Notes: generated by a model not told the origin, from the letters alone. Shown: positions 45,049 through 55,027, counted from the first letter of the stretch. The stretch is DNA of 64,000 nt from JAJDAT01 sp964344185 (GCA_964344185.1 CAYFMN010000009.1:54037-118036); one strand, 5' to 3'. Made by a program: numbers and translations.

Positions 45049-47643
45049 ATGGGAACTTTGGAACCTCTGACAACTTATTTCGCCCTTTTAAAATCCTGGC
45101 ACCGGTCATGGGGCGTTTTCTTTTTTATGACACTTGCATGTCTTGCCGGGGTACAAGATTCTTTTGCGTCTTCAAACACCGAGGTCCAATACCAATTCAA
45201 CATACCGCCGCAACCTCTGGAAGGAGCCCTAGCCCAACTTGGTTCGCAAGCAAAGTTTCAAATCATATTTGATTCAGGTTGGGTGGAAAACCGCAAAAGT
45301 CAGGGCTTAAATGGTCAATACACCCGGCAAACCGCTCTCAATAAGCTCTTAGATGGAACTGGCCTTGACTACCGTTTAACAGAGCGGAATTCAGCGATAC
45401 TGAAACCGGCTAAGGTTCGCGAAAAAAAATCCGCCTTGAATGACGACCGAATGCGACTGGACCTGGAAATGGAAGAGGACCCCATTTTGCTGACTCAGAA
45501 TAAAATAGAAAAGAATGCAGAAAAGAAAAACCAAGAAAAAGACATTAGGTTGAAGGAGGTGCAAGTAACCGCCGAGCGGGAAAAGATCCTCCATATGCCC
45601 AATCCGCATGTGGAACTGGGCAACCTGCCCCAGGAATATTCTGGTGGCCAAGTGGCTGTCGGTTCCAAGGTCGGTATCTTTGGCAACCGCAACTTCATGG
45701 ACACACCGTTCAACCAGACTGCCTTCACCTCCAAACTCATGCAGGACCAGCAGGGTCGAACTCTGAACGATGTTTTAAATAACGACCCTTCGGTACGCCG
45801 TCAATTTTCGGCGGGTTCAGGGATTGATCAGTTTAACCTGAGGGGATTCCTACTTTCCAATCAGGATACGTCATTCGGGGGACTTTATGGTGTCGCTCCG
45901 GGAGCTGGAAATGTCATGGCGGTGGAATCCCTAGAACGGGTGGAAGTGATCAAGGGTCCCAGCGCGTTGCTTTTTGGGGCCGCCCCGGCGGGTAGTGTGG
46001 CTGGAAGAATCAACCTGGTTCCAAAGCGGGCCAAAGACGAATCGATCACTCAGGTAAATTTACAGTATGTCTCGGATTCCCAGTTCGGGGGCCATATTGA
46101 TATCGGCCGCCGTTTCGGTGAGAAAAAAAGGTTTGGGGTGCGTTTCAACGGCGTGTACCGAGATGGTGATCTCGCCATTGACCAGCAATCCCAGGAGTTT
46201 GCTGTCGCCACATTGGGAATCGATTACAGGGGCGAACGCTTTCGAGTGGATTTTGATCTGGGATATCAGTATCAGGATTTGGATTCAGCTCGCCGGTCAA
46301 TTGGTCTTGCCAGTGGGCTCACCGCCGTGCCGACCTCTCCCGACAGCAGTACCAACTGGTCCCAGCCTTGGAGTTTTGCCGAAGTAGAACATAAATACGG
46401 GGCAATGCGGGGCGAATTCGACCTTACGGAAAATTGGACCGTCAATGTTGGTTTAGGTGGAAGCATCAGATATAATAACTCAAGAAGCGACAATGGAACC
46501 GTGCAGGATGTACTTGGGACATTAACTTCCCAATTTTTTCCAGGTAGTTCCTATGATGATTACTCCTCCGCACAGGCGGGTTTAAGGGGTACATTTAACA
46601 CCGGATTTGTTCATCATAACTTTGTGGTTTCAGGCAGTAAATATTGGCAGGAAAGTGGATCTATATCGACCAACCGGCCTACCGTCTCCAATTTAAGTAT
46701 TTATAACCCGGTTTTTGTTCCTGAAATTGATTTTGGCCTTATCTTATCCCCAGAAAACGCTCCCAGGCAGCGAGAAATAGAATTATCCAGTCTATCGTTG
46801 GCCGACACATTGTCGGTCCTTGACGAGCGTGTCCAATTGACAGCCGGGTTTATCCGGCAGCAGGTTGAAACGGTGAATTTTGACCGGACGACGCAAAATG
46901 TTCTCTCCAGTTACAACGAATACACATTGAGCCCAGGAGTTGCACTGGTGGTGCGTCCCTGGGATTTTGTTTCATTTTACGCAAATTTTATCCAAGGGCT
47001 TACCCAAGGCAACACCGCTCCGGACAATGCGGCGAACGCTGGTGAAATTTTCGCTCCCACCAAAACAGAGCAATATGAGGCGGGTTTAAAATTCGATTTC
47101 GGAAACATGGGGGCGACCCTCAGCTTCTTCCAGATCAGCCAGCCGAATGCATTTACCGATCCGGTGACAAATATCTTTACCGAGGATGGAGAACAACGCA
47201 ACCAAGGCATGGAAATCCAGATTTTCGGTGAAATGGTGCGGGGAGTCCGGGTTCTGGGTGGTTTAAGTTTGATTGATGCGGAACTCACCCAAACCCAAGG
47301 TGGAGTCAACGAGGGAAATGAGGCGCCAGGAGTCCCATCGGTACAATTGAATCTGGGTGGTGAGTGGGACACGCCGTTCCTGCAAGGCTTTACCGTGCGT
47401 ACCTTGGTGGCTTACACCTCTTCAAACTACTATGATGCAGCTAATACTCTGGAGATTCCCTCGTGGACGCGATTGGATCTGGGTGCGCGCTATGCCACAC
47501 GAGCTTTTGATGTGCCCATCACCATCCGGGCCAATGTTGAAAACGTGGCCGATGCGGATTACTGGTCAGCCGTTCAGGGGGATAGGCGGATTGGTCTAAG
47601 CGCTCCGCGCACGTTCCTGTTGTCCTCTTCGTTCAACTTCTGA
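45049..47643 (+). CDS. TonB-dependent siderophore receptor 1, with STN signalling domain
   Basis: 864 residues, starting at the ATG after an AAAGGA site. A signal (core about 22-37, cleavage near DSFASS) is followed by an STN domain (about 46-115; FNIPPQPLEGALAQLG), a charged linker to about 170, a plug (about 200-330, TLNDVLNNDPSVRRQ and RVEVIKGPSALLFGAAPAGS) and a 22-strand-type barrel ending RTFLLSSSFNF. The STN domain couples ligand binding to the FecR/sigma pair just upstream. G+C is well above that of the flagellar genes. The siderophore cannot be named. Confidence 0.93.
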   Translation: MGTLEPLTTYFALLKSWHRSWGVFFFMTLACLAGVQDSFASSNTEVQYQFNIPPQPLEGALAQLGSQAKFQIIFDSGWVENRKSQGLNGQYTRQTALNKLLDGTGLDYRLTERNSAILKPAKVREKKSALNDDRMRLDLEMEEDPILLTQNKIEKNAEKKNQEKDIRLKEVQVTAEREKILHMPNPHVELGNLPQEYSGGQVAVGSKVGIFGNRNFMDTPFNQTAFTSKLMQDQQGRTLNDVLNNDPSVRRQFSAGSGIDQFNLRGFLLSNQDTSFGGLYGVAPGAGNVMAVESLERVEVIKGPSALLFGAAPAGSVAGRINLVPKRAKDESITQVNLQYVSDSQFGGHIDIGRRFGEKKRFGVRFNGVYRDGDLAIDQQSQEFAVATLGIDYRGERFRVDFDLGYQYQDLDSARRSIGLASGLTAVPTSPDSSTNWSQPWSFAEVEHKYGAMRGEFDLTENWTVNVGLGGSIRYNNSRSDNGTVQDVLGTLTSQFFPGSSYDDYSSAQAGLRGTFNTGFVHHNFVVSGSKYWQESGSISTNRPTVSNLSIYNPVFVPEIDFGLILSPENAPRQREIELSSLSLADTLSVLDERVQLTAGFIRQQVETVNFDRTTQNVLSSYNEYTLSPGVALVVRPWDFVSFYANFIQGLTQGNTAPDNAANAGEIFAPTKTEQYEAGLKFDFGNMGATLSFFQISQPNAFTDPVTNIFTEDGEQRNQGMEIQIFGEMVRGVRVLGGLSLIDAELTQTQGGVNEGNEAPGVPSVQLNLGGEWDTPFLQGFTVRTLVAYTSSNYYDAANTLEIPSWTRLDLGARYATRAFDVPITIRANVENVADADYWSAVQGDRRIGLSAPRTFLLSSSFNF

Positions 47644-47754
47644 GTTGAACGTGTATTACTGCAGAGAATGCGAGGCACGGCAAGGGGAGCTACCTTCTCC
47701 TCCTTTGGGAAGAGATCTTTTCATCGGTCAAAAAATTGAGCCATTTGACTTTTG

Positions 47755-47812
47755 CAGGGTCATGCCGAGCGAGCCGGTTTTGAGCTTGCCGAAGCGTGGC
47801 AACACGGGTTCG
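47755..47812. repeat. G+C-rich palindromic intergenic repeat
   Basis: A compact inverted structure (GGTCATGCCGAGCGAGCCGG, then GCTTGCCGAAGCGTGGC) between receptor 1 and its PepSY gene. It is similar in style to the small element at 19509-19578. A frame runs through it, but it is unlikely to be coding. Confidence 0.4.
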
Positions 47813-47880
47813 GCCATCATCCTTAATCCTGAAAACACCGCTGTTTTTTTAAACCAAAACACGCAGGGGATTTTGTCGCC

Positions 47881-49101
47881 ATGAGTTTTCGGGAATTCGC
47901 CACGCGGTTGCACCGTTACGCAGGTTTGCTGATGGCTGTCTTTCTGGTCATTGCGGGGCTTACCGGAAGCGTGATCGCGTTCTACCATGAACTGGACGCG
48001 TGGCTGAATCCAGATCTTTATGAAGTCGAGAATTCAGGGCCGCCGCTTGCCCCTGATCAACTGGCGGCTCGGGTGGAACAGGCTCTGCCTGAGGCGAAGG
48101 TCAAGTTTCTGAGTCTTAGAGTTCCACCGGGGAAATCCGCCCGCCTGGGCATTCGCCCTAAAATCAATCCTGCGACCGGAGAACCCTATCCCTTGAATTA
48201 CAACCAGGTGTTTGTTCATCCCGCCACGGGGGCCGTTTTGGGTATGCGTCAATTTGGCGCCTGCTGCCTGGAACGCAAGCATCTGCTGCCATTTCTCTAT
48301 CGTCTGCATTACATGCTGCATTTGCCGGGACGCTGGGGCTGGTGGCTCATGGGCGGCATCGCCATTATCTGGAGCTTCGACTGTTTCATTGGCGCTTATC
48401 TGACTTTGCCCCGGCGCGCCCCGTTCCTTGCCCGTTGGAACGCCGCCTGGCTGGTGAGAGGCTCTGGCAACCGTTACCGGCTCAATTACGACCTGCACCG
48501 CGTCTTCGGCCTGTGGCCCTGGCTGCTCCTGTTTCTGCTCGCTATCAGCAGCGTGTACCTGAATCTGAAACGGGAAGTGTTTCGCCCTGTGGTGTCTTGG
48601 TTCTCAACGGTGACGCCGAGTCCCTACGACCTGCGTGAGGAACGTCCCTCGAACCAGCCTCAAACACCCAGGCTTTCTTTTAACGATATCGTCCGTATGG
48701 CTTCAACAGACGCCAATCAGCGGGGTTTTGCGCCGCCTGCGGGCGTGTCTTATAACAATAAATACGACATCTACCAGGTGCGGTTCTACACGCTGGAGGA
48801 CAGGCATGCGGGAGGTTTGGATTTTCCGCGACTCTATTATGATGGGCAGGACGGGCGGCTGTTGTGGGAACGGATATTCAGCAAGGGCACGACAGGGGAC
48901 CGGTTGATCGACATCCAGTTTCCTATTCACACAGGGCAAATTGCGGGATTACCCGGAAGAATTCTTATTAGCGTTATTGGAATTATTGTCGCGATGTTGT
49001 CGTTTACGGGAGTCGTAATCTGGTGGAAGAAGCGGGCGCCGCAAATAAAACGCAGGCAGATAGAAGGGCAGGAGCGACCTTCTGCGTCTCTGGCAAAATG
49101 A
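47881..49101 (+). CDS. PepSY-type inner-membrane protein 1 (putative ferric-siderophore reductase)
   Basis: 406 residues with four membrane helices (about 14-36, 145-166, 195-220 and 358-380) and large periplasmic PepSY regions. Landmarks are RLHRYAGLLMAVFLVIAGLTGS, NQVFVHPATGAVLG, LHYMLHLPG, DLHRVFGLWPWLLLF and FPIHTGQIAGLPGR. The conserved His residues in the helices suit haem binding. Relatives of this class release iron from siderophores by reduction in the periplasm. It follows receptor 1 by 237 bp. Its coding sequence is very G+C rich (38 of 60 bases in 48301-48360), unlike the rest of the window, pointing to recent transfer. Confidence 0.85.
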   Translation: MSFREFATRLHRYAGLLMAVFLVIAGLTGSVIAFYHELDAWLNPDLYEVENSGPPLAPDQLAARVEQALPEAKVKFLSLRVPPGKSARLGIRPKINPATGEPYPLNYNQVFVHPATGAVLGMRQFGACCLERKHLLPFLYRLHYMLHLPGRWGWWLMGGIAIIWSFDCFIGAYLTLPRRAPFLARWNAAWLVRGSGNRYRLNYDLHRVFGLWPWLLLFLLAISSVYLNLKREVFRPVVSWFSTVTPSPYDLREERPSNQPQTPRLSFNDIVRMASTDANQRGFAPPAGVSYNNKYDIYQVRFYTLEDRHAGGLDFPRLYYDGQDGRLLWERIFSKGTTGDRLIDIQFPIHTGQIAGLPGRILISVIGIIVAMLSFTGVVIWWKKRAPQIKRRQIEGQERPSASLAK

Positions 49102-49144
49102 GTCATTCTGCGTTCCTATAGTAAATAAAAAAAAGTCCCACTTT

Positions 49145-49223
49145 GGGGAATCCCGGCGAAAAGCAAAACAGCCTTCCAGTAATGTGTAATCCCAATCTAC
49201 CTCCTCTGGATAGCCGGGTTCCC
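49145..49223 (+). repeat. PepSY-associated hairpin element, copy 1
   Basis: About 79 bp. The outer arms GGGAATCCCGGC and GCCGGGTTCCC pair, with an inner stem around TCCAG/CTGGA, and a T-rich run follows. It starts 43 bases past the PepSY 1 stop. Close copy at 63861-63937 (inverted); a diverged copy is at 63007-63083. It may act as a transcript end or 3' stabiliser, or be a mobile element. Confidence 0.6.
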
Positions 49224-49365
49224 TTTTCTAAATTTAATTTTTGGCGGTAAGAATGGCTCCAAGGGTTTGAAAACCTCTCGACTGGTTTAAGCGCTTAAAC
49301 GCACGTAGATTGCGATTGCGTGAGTCTTATCGCTTTGTTGAAAGTTCTCGAAAAGGAAAATTGAT

Positions 49366-49472
49366 TTAAGGGGGCCTCTAATAATTGGCATTTTTACTGG
49401 TTTGCTATTGCCTGGCCCTTTGTTTTATGGCAAGGCTTCTGGCAAATCCGAATTTTCAGAGATTCCCTCAAG
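49366..49472. repeat. Palindromic dispersed repeat, copy B
   Basis: 107 bp with imperfect terminal inverted repeats: left TTTAAGGGGGCCTCTAATAAT, truncated to TTTAAGGGGGCCTCTAATAA for comparison; right, in reverse, CTTGAGGGAATCTCTGAAAA. Same core as copies A (11894) and C (63172). Its right end overlaps the last codon of the convergent PepSY 2 gene. Confidence 0.7.
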
Positions 49473-50726
49473 ACAAACCAGGGCTCTGTTGGGTCGCTAT
49501 GTTTGTTTGCCGTTCTGCCGGAACCGAGCGCTTACGCCGCCAGATGACAACGCCGGTAATCGTAACGGCCACCGTAACCAGTCCCATTATCGAAACCAGT
49601 ATGCGGCCCGGAATTCCCAGGATTCGGCCAGAGTGCAATGGGAACTGGGCCTGTACGAAAATGTCCGCCGCCGTACCCGTCCACGGCTTGCGTTCGCCTA
49701 GGTAGCGCCCGTCCTTACCGTCGAAATACAACGCGGCATGACCGGCCCCGCCGACGCCGTGTCCTTCCTTGGGATGAAAGAATCGTACGCCGTAGATACC
49801 GAAGTTTTGTGAATAGAAAACTGCCCCAATGGGCTTTTCCCATTGAAGGTTTTCAGCCTCTTTAACGGCTGCCGCTATCACTGCGGCATAATCCCGCTTT
49901 GGCGTTATCGGTTGGTGCAAGGGGGTGGGAGCCCGTTGCTCAAAGGGGCCTGGGGTCACTTTAGAGATTTTCGACAATGCGGGATAAAATACTTCGCCAT
50001 ACAGATTCATTGAAAATCCGGTAAAGGCCAGCATGAACAGCAAAGCCCAGGTCCATAGACCAAAGGCGCGATGAACGTCGAAGTTAATACGACCTGGGGT
50101 GCCGCTCGTCTTGATTTTCCACGCTGGTTTCCAGCGAGTCCAAAAACTCTGAGTGGGGGTTCCGCCATTGTCCGTTTTCCTTACAGGTAAAGTAAGATAA
50201 AATCCGACAAAACAATCCAGCGTCCATACCAACGCCACGGCGCCCATGAGCCAAATACCCCAGCGGTCTGTTCCCCATAATTCGGGAAAATTTAACGTGT
50301 AATGGAACTTATAAAGAAATGAGACAAAAGTCTCGCGCGTTACCGGCCACGCAGCGCCCCATTCCCGGCGGCCCAGCTCTTTCCCAGTTACGGGATCGAC
50401 GAATACCTGATTGTAACCCAAATCATACAAACGGCCGGTTTCCGGATTCACTTTGGGTTTAACGCCAAACCCAAGCGTTTCGTCCGGCTCTACCTCAAGA
50501 GGCACAAAGGAAACTCGCGCCCGTGGATCCCGTTCCTCAATTTTTTGCGCCAATTCCAGGGAATCCAAAGCAACTCCCTGGCTATCGGTATGCATGAGGT
50601 GCGGGTTGAGCCAGTCGTCCAGTTCATGATCCCATGAAATAACCGCTCCCGTGAGGCCGGAAAAAATCAGAAACGCCGCAATTCCCAGCCCGACCCAGCG
50701 ATTTAAAATAGTGCAAAGAGAGCGAA
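49468..50726 (-). CDS. PepSY-type inner-membrane protein 2, N-terminus lost in assembly gap
   Basis: The frame stays open from the stop at 49468 to the gap at 50726, so the reading before the first internal ATG (50595) is also protein: LGIAAFLIFSGLTGAVISWD, then HELDDWLNPHL. That restores membrane helix 1; only the first few residues are missing. It is the same subfamily as PepSY 1, sharing NPETGRLYDLGYNQVFVDP, FDVHRAFGLWTWALLF and FPLHSGRILGIPGR. It lies downstream of receptor 2 on the minus strand and is probably its reductase partner. Gene order and length agree with PepSY 1. Confidence 0.85.
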
Positions 50727-50736
50727 NNNNNNNNNN
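50727..50736. other. Assembly gap (ten N)
   Basis: Ten undetermined bases between the receptor 2 stop and the start of PepSY 2. Such a run is often a fixed placeholder, so the true distance is unknown. The flanks are read in the same direction and fit a receptor-PepSY operon. Confidence 0.98.
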
Positions 50737-50739
50737 AAA

Positions 50740-53019
50740 TCACCAACGGTAAGCGATTGTTCCTCTAATAGTCCGTCTCGGGCCGCGGGCACAAAATGTT
50801 CCCCCAGAAAAGCAGGAAGCGATATATTGATCGTCAGCTACATTATGCACATTCACGGCCGCGCGGTATCCTTTCCATTCGTAATGCACCACGGCGTCTC
50901 CAAGGATTACGCTCGGCACCTTAACGGTATTGGTGTCGTTTCCGAAAGTTGTGCCAGTGTATCTAAAGCCCCCGCCGATGCCAAGCCCTCCAAGCGCCCC
51001 ATCGGGAACCGTATAGTCCATCCAAAGGGAACCCTCATGCTCCGGCGTCTGCGCGGGCGTGGAGCCGGTTTCACCCGCTACGTTACTGGCAGTGATTTCC
51101 ATATCCAGGTAAGCATAAGCCGCGAAAAGGGACAAACCGGATTCCAGGTTGGCAGCGGCTTCCAACTCGATTCCCCTGGAATTCACCTCGCCGGTTTGCT
51201 CCTGGAAACCAACGTTATTCAAATCCGAAGTGGTGAGATTTTCCCGTGTTAAATCGAAAAACGCCAAAGTGATAAAACCATTCCAGTCAGAAGGCTGGTA
51301 TTTAAGGCCAAACTCGAATTGTTCGCCGGTGTCGGGCTTAAAGGCGTTTTGAGATACGTCGGTTCCAATGACTTGAAGGAAAGACTGGGAATAGCTGAAA
51401 TAAGGGGCCAGATTCATTTCCGTTCGGTAAACCACCCCACCCCGAAAAGTGAACTTATTGTCATCTTGCTCGGACTGCGTACCTGCGAAGGTATTATCCC
51501 TCTCGTATCCCGCCCAGTCGTGTCTTCCTCCAATATGAAAGATCCAACGGTCGAACCTTATCTGATCCTGAAAATACAAACCGATCTGATCCTGCTTGAT
51601 AAAAGAATCATTAAAAAGCGGAGGGTCGGTAACAAGTGACCCGTTGTAAACCGGGTTGAAGATATCAAGATTGGTTGCGGAGCCAAAATATTGCTCATTT
51701 TCAACCTTGATATGCTGATAATCGAGACCCACAAGAAAAGCGTGCCGCACCGGACCTGTCGTAAATTTTGCATGAACCTGATTGTCTACGGCAATAGCGT
51801 CCAGCTTGCCATCATTATGAAAAATACCGCGGGTAATGGTGCGTTGATCGTCCAGAAGACCGGTCCCGAAAATAGTGACATCTTCCACATCCGTAGAGTT
51901 CACCCGAAGGTTTTGACGCACGGTCCAGGTGTCATCGATCCGATGCTCAAAAAGGTATCCCACGTTGTATTCGAGTCTATCGTACCTCTCTACATCCGAC
52001 TCCCCCGTATATCTGTTAACCGGAATCTTGCCATTGGGATTGTCGTCGGTCAACACCGTGCTGATTGGATAACGCTGGGAAATGCCTAGTTTGTCATCCC
52101 TGAAATTGGTCAGGATGGTCAGGGTCGTGTTTTCCGTCGGCTGCCAGGTCAATGCCGGGGCAATGAATATCCGGTTATTCGGGACGGTGTCAACCTGGGT
52201 GTTTGCATCGCGGAAGAGTCCCGTCAGACGATATTTAACCTTTTCATTTCCGCCCACCTTATCGCTGACATCGAATTTGGCCTGATAATAATCGAAATTC
52301 CCCGGCTCAAACATGACTTCATGTAGAGGTTTTTGGGTCGGCTTTTTGGAAACAAAATTAATTATACCCCCGGGGTTCCCTTGCCCATAAAGCACGGACG
52401 CTGGACCGCGAGGAATTTCAATACGTTCGGCGGAATAGGGCTCCAAATAATAACCAATAGCAAAACCCGGATTCCGAAATTGGAGTCCATCCTGGAAAAG
52501 GCCCGTGGTATTCGCATTAAATCCCCGAATCCTTAAATTCGCAAACCGAGTCTCAAAACCAAAGGGCTCGGCTCGAACGCCGGGCGTGTAACGCAGGGCT
52601 TCATTCAGGCTGATGGGTTTTTGGTCCCTTAATAGTTTTTGGGTAACGACGGAAATCGCCTGCGGCGTTTCAATCACAGGGGTGTCGCCTTTTGTCGAGG
52701 TGGCTGCGTTATTGACTGAATAACTGTTAGTGCCATCCACTATCTTTTGCCGTTCAGCAAACACATTCACTGGTTTCAGTTTTACAGATATTCCACTAAC
52801 GTTGGGGGAGTTTTTTTCAGATTGTTTTTCCTTGGCCTCCTGCGCTTGCGCTATCAAATAAGAAGCTTTATCATTTTCTTTTTGTCCATCGATCTCTTTT
52901 GATCCTTCACTTCTTTCTGTCTCATAGGCTTCCTTTTCCTCAGCCCATCCAAGCCCAAAACAAGTCATTAGGAAGAACGAAACCAAGAATACAATAATTA
53001 TCTTTTTGGATAACCTCAT
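50740..53019 (-). CDS. TonB-dependent siderophore receptor 2, without STN domain
   Basis: 759 residues with an AGGAG ribosome site. A signal peptide (to about 26) leads directly into a highly charged linker (about 27-75) with no STN domain. The plug begins near residue 108 (TPQAISVVTQKLLRDQKP, EALRYTPGVRAEPFGFETRF) and has RIEIPRGPASVLYGQGNPGG. The barrel ends GTIAYRW. The plug style resembles ferrichrome/hydroxamate-type receptors, but ligand assignment is not safe. Without STN it cannot signal to FecR, even though it is divergent from a sigma gene. Fur control is suggested by the site at 53075. Confidence 0.93.
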   Translation of the reverse strand: MRLSKKIIIVFLVSFFLMTCFGLGWAEEKEAYETERSEGSKEIDGQKENDKASYLIAQAQEAKEKQSEKNSPNVSGISVKLKPVNVFAERQKIVDGTNSYSVNNAATSTKGDTPVIETPQAISVVTQKLLRDQKPISLNEALRYTPGVRAEPFGFETRFANLRIRGFNANTTGLFQDGLQFRNPGFAIGYYLEPYSAERIEIPRGPASVLYGQGNPGGIINFVSKKPTQKPLHEVMFEPGNFDYYQAKFDVSDKVGGNEKVKYRLTGLFRDANTQVDTVPNNRIFIAPALTWQPTENTTLTILTNFRDDKLGISQRYPISTVLTDDNPNGKIPVNRYTGESDVERYDRLEYNVGYLFEHRIDDTWTVRQNLRVNSTDVEDVTIFGTGLLDDQRTITRGIFHNDGKLDAIAVDNQVHAKFTTGPVRHAFLVGLDYQHIKVENEQYFGSATNLDIFNPVYNGSLVTDPPLFNDSFIKQDQIGLYFQDQIRFDRWIFHIGGRHDWAGYERDNTFAGTQSEQDDNKFTFRGGVVYRTEMNLAPYFSYSQSFLQVIGTDVSQNAFKPDTGEQFEFGLKYQPSDWNGFITLAFFDLTRENLTTSDLNNVGFQEQTGEVNSRGIELEAAANLESGLSLFAAYAYLDMEITASNVAGETGSTPAQTPEHEGSLWMDYTVPDGALGGLGIGGGFRYTGTTFGNDTNTVKVPSVILGDAVVHYEWKGYRAAVNVHNVADDQYIASCFSGGTFCARGPRRTIRGTIAYRW

Positions 53020-53074
53020 GAGCCTTCTCCTGTATCAATTAAGAGTCTAAATAAAAAACATTTAAAACTATATT

Positions 53075-53093
53075 GAAAATGATAATGAAAGTC
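53075..53093 (-). promoter_or_regulatory. Fur-box-like site before receptor 2
   Basis: GAAAATGATAATGAAAGTC matches the Fur consensus at 13 of 19 positions, including a full GATAAT core, 56 bases upstream of the receptor 2 start in an AT-rich stretch. Confidence 0.6.
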
Positions 53094-53250
53094 AATTTAA
53101 AAAAATAAACTACCTGTTACCTGCTTAATAGCAAAGTTTAAAATTGAAAAAATACTTTCCTTATAGCTTTTTTTAGGAATAAGAAATTTTAGCGGTATTA
53201 AAAATTAACTTCGTTTACTTTTGCAAAACAATTATTGTAGAATACATTTC

Positions 53251-53269
53251 GTTATTGAGAATCATTTTC
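53251..53269 (+). promoter_or_regulatory. Fur-box-like site before sigma gene 2
   Basis: GTTATTGAGAATCATTTTC matches the Fur consensus at 15 of 19 positions. It is the best match seen in the window, 107 bases before the sigma start. With the site at 53075 it would place both divergent units under iron control. Confidence 0.65.
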
Positions 53270-53375
53270 GTTTTTCCATACGCACCCAATTCTGGTTGAA
53301 ATCACCAAAGAATAAAACTTAGTCAAATTTGAAAAATATGGTTTAGAACATTAATCGCTTCGGGAGAAAGCGAAT

Positions 53376-53903
53376 TTGAGCGGATCATTGTTGTTACAAA
53401 CATATCATGAATACGAATGGGAACTGCTCAGGTTCCTGGGCAAGCGTCTTGGTTCCACTTCTATGGCATCCGATATAGCGCATGAGCTATATCTAAAACT
53501 ACTGCGCACAAAAGAAATTCCAAATATTCGAGATCACAAGGCTTATCTTTTCAGCATGGCCGCTAATCTCGCTATTGATTATCAACGTGTCGAGAAACGT
53601 CGAAACGAAATCCTAACCGAAGTCAACGAACTGGTTTGGAGAAAGGAAGATAAAGTAACTCCAGAGCGCCAGGCGATGGCGAAAGCCGAAATCGATTTTC
53701 TTGAGGCCGAAGTTGCGAAACTGTCGCCACGCAGTCGTCGGATATTTTATTTAAGCCGTTACGAAGGCAAATCGCAAGCCGAAGTCGCAGAAATTCTTGA
53801 CGTTGGTTTAACCACTGTTTATAAAGATTTAAAAGCAACTATGAACGCGCTTATAAAAGCTCGTCGAAAATTTCAAGGAAGGTCTTCAAAAAACGAAGGG
53901 TAA
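53376..53903 (+). CDS. FecI-like ECF sigma factor 2
   Basis: 175 residues, starting at a TTG with a GGGAG site upstream; the next Met is inside region 2. Region 2 shows SDIAHELYLKLLRT and KAYLFSMAANLAIDYQRVEKRR (quoted in parts). Region 4 shows LSPRSRRIFYLSRYEGKSQAE and LDVGLTTVYKDLKA. It is distinct from sigmas 1 and 3. It is followed by its own fecR and, after a 0.6-kb gap, by an STN-bearing receptor, the standard surface-signalling layout. Confidence 0.9.
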   Translation: MSGSLLLQTYHEYEWELLRFLGKRLGSTSMASDIAHELYLKLLRTKEIPNIRDHKAYLFSMAANLAIDYQRVEKRRNEILTEVNELVWRKEDKVTPERQAMAKAEIDFLEAEVAKLSPRSRRIFYLSRYEGKSQAEVAEILDVGLTTVYKDLKATMNALIKARRKFQGRSSKNEG

Positions 53904-53910
53904 GAAAAAA

Positions 53911-53929
53911 TTCGAGCCCACTCGTCTAA
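53911..53929 (+). promoter_or_regulatory. Conserved 19-bp block, copy 1 (candidate ECF promoter)
   Basis: TTCGAGCCCACTCGTCTAA lies between sigma 2 and fecR 2. It shares TTCGANNNCACTCGTCTWA with two other sites at 55062 and 55537. CGTC is typical of ECF -10 boxes. No conserved -35 box is seen at the usual distance, so its role as a promoter is inference. Confidence 0.45.
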
Positions 53930-53977
53930 CATAAAAGAGACCAATTAATATAACCTTTCGCCGTTATTTGAATTCAA

Positions 53978-55027
53978 GTGAAACCTCGAGACCCAGAAAA
54001 TTCCATAGAAGATAAAGCGCAAGACTGGTTTCTGTGTTTAACTTCTGGGAATCCTTCAGCAAAAGAGTTATCGGAATTCAAGATTTGGCGCGAAGCAGAC
54101 CCACGACATTGGTTAGCTTTTGAGGAAATTCGAAATCTTTGGAAAGATCTCGATGATTTAAAGTCAGCCTTCGAACCTAGAAATCCAGTCATGATTATGG
54201 GAAGTGGACGTTCGCGCAAAACTCGACAATATATAGGTTCGAATTCCTACACAAATTCAAAGAGAAAACAAAACGCTTTTTTTTCACAACGTCGCCAAGC
54301 TTTCTTGAGTTTAGCTGCGGTTTGTTTGGTTTTATTTTTTGTTGCGATCGATGTTCTTAATTTTCTCGCGGCGGATTATCGCACTGGCGTCGGCAAACAG
54401 TCTAAAATAACTCTGGAAGACGGGTCTTCTGTATATTTAAATACCGATACAGCCATTTCGGTGAATTATTCCAGCAACCAAAGAGAAATTGCATTACTTC
54501 ACGGGGAGGCATTATTCGAAGTCACAAAAGACTCTGCTCGCCCCTTCTCTGTTTTATCTCATAAAGGCAGGACAACAGCGCTCGGGACAAAATTTAGCAT
54601 TCGAGACTTTGGGAACTCTTCTACTGTGACATTAGTCGAAGGGATTGTCCAAGTATCCGTAACGCCGCCTAAAGCAGGCGATAATACAGAATCAAACGAT
54701 ACTTCCAACGTAACTTTAAACCCAGGTCAACAATTAAATTATAAAGACGATGGAGCGTTAAGTTCCGTTAAGCAAACGACGCCTGCTTCTGCAACAGCAT
54801 GGAGAAAGGGATCGATTGTGATTGAGGAGATGTCGTTACCAATGGCTGTTAAAGAAATTGAGCGCTATTTTCCCGGTAAAATTTTTCTACTAGCCGACTC
54901 TTCCCTGCTAGAACCTGTCACAGCCAGGCTTTCCCTTAAAACTCTTCACAATGGACTAGAGGCTTTGGCCGCCACGCATGGACTGCGCGTGAAACAAGTT
55001 ACTGATTTTCTTTTAATAGTTCATTAA
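53978..55027 (+). CDS. FecR-type regulator 2
   Basis: 349 residues, GTG start. The cytoplasmic anti-sigma domain has EDKAQDWFLCLTSGNPSAKEL and FKIWREADPRHWLAFEEIRNLW (quoted in parts). The membrane helix is at about 106-124 (FLSLAAVCLVLFFVAIDVL). The FecR domain follows (YRTGVGKQSKITLEDGSSVYLN in part, HGEALFEVTKDSARPF). The C-terminal STN-like part has MSLPMAVKEIERYFPGKIF and ends DFLLIVH. It is partner to sigma 2 and to receptor 3 or its predecessor. A conserved 19-bp block lies on each side of the gene. Confidence 0.92.
   Translation: MKPRDPENSIEDKAQDWFLCLTSGNPSAKELSEFKIWREADPRHWLAFEEIRNLWKDLDDLKSAFEPRNPVMIMGSGRSRKTRQYIGSNSYTNSKRKQNAFFSQRRQAFLSLAAVCLVLFFVAIDVLNFLAADYRTGVGKQSKITLEDGSSVYLNTDTAISVNYSSNQREIALLHGEALFEVTKDSARPFSVLSHKGRTTALGTKFSIRDFGNSSTVTLVEGIVQVSVTPPKAGDNTESNDTSNVTLNPGQQLNYKDDGALSSVKQTTPASATAWRKGSIVIEEMSLPMAVKEIERYFPGKIFLLADSSLLEPVTARLSLKTLHNGLEALAATHGLRVKQVTDFLLIVH

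Noticed and set aside
47645..47884. 79-codon frame between receptor 1 and PepSY 1
   Set aside because: It runs straight through a palindromic repeat and has no ribosome site or family likeness.
49145..49223. Cyclic-di-GMP-I (GEMM) riboswitch
   Set aside because: The 3' part GGATAGCCGGGTTCC looks like the end of that riboswitch class, but the GCAAACC segment and tetraloop helix are absent, and the element lies after genes rather than before them.
53911..53929. Conserved block as a palindromic operator
   Set aside because: Copy 1 can pair CGAG with CTCG, but copies 2 and 3 cannot, so symmetry is not conserved.
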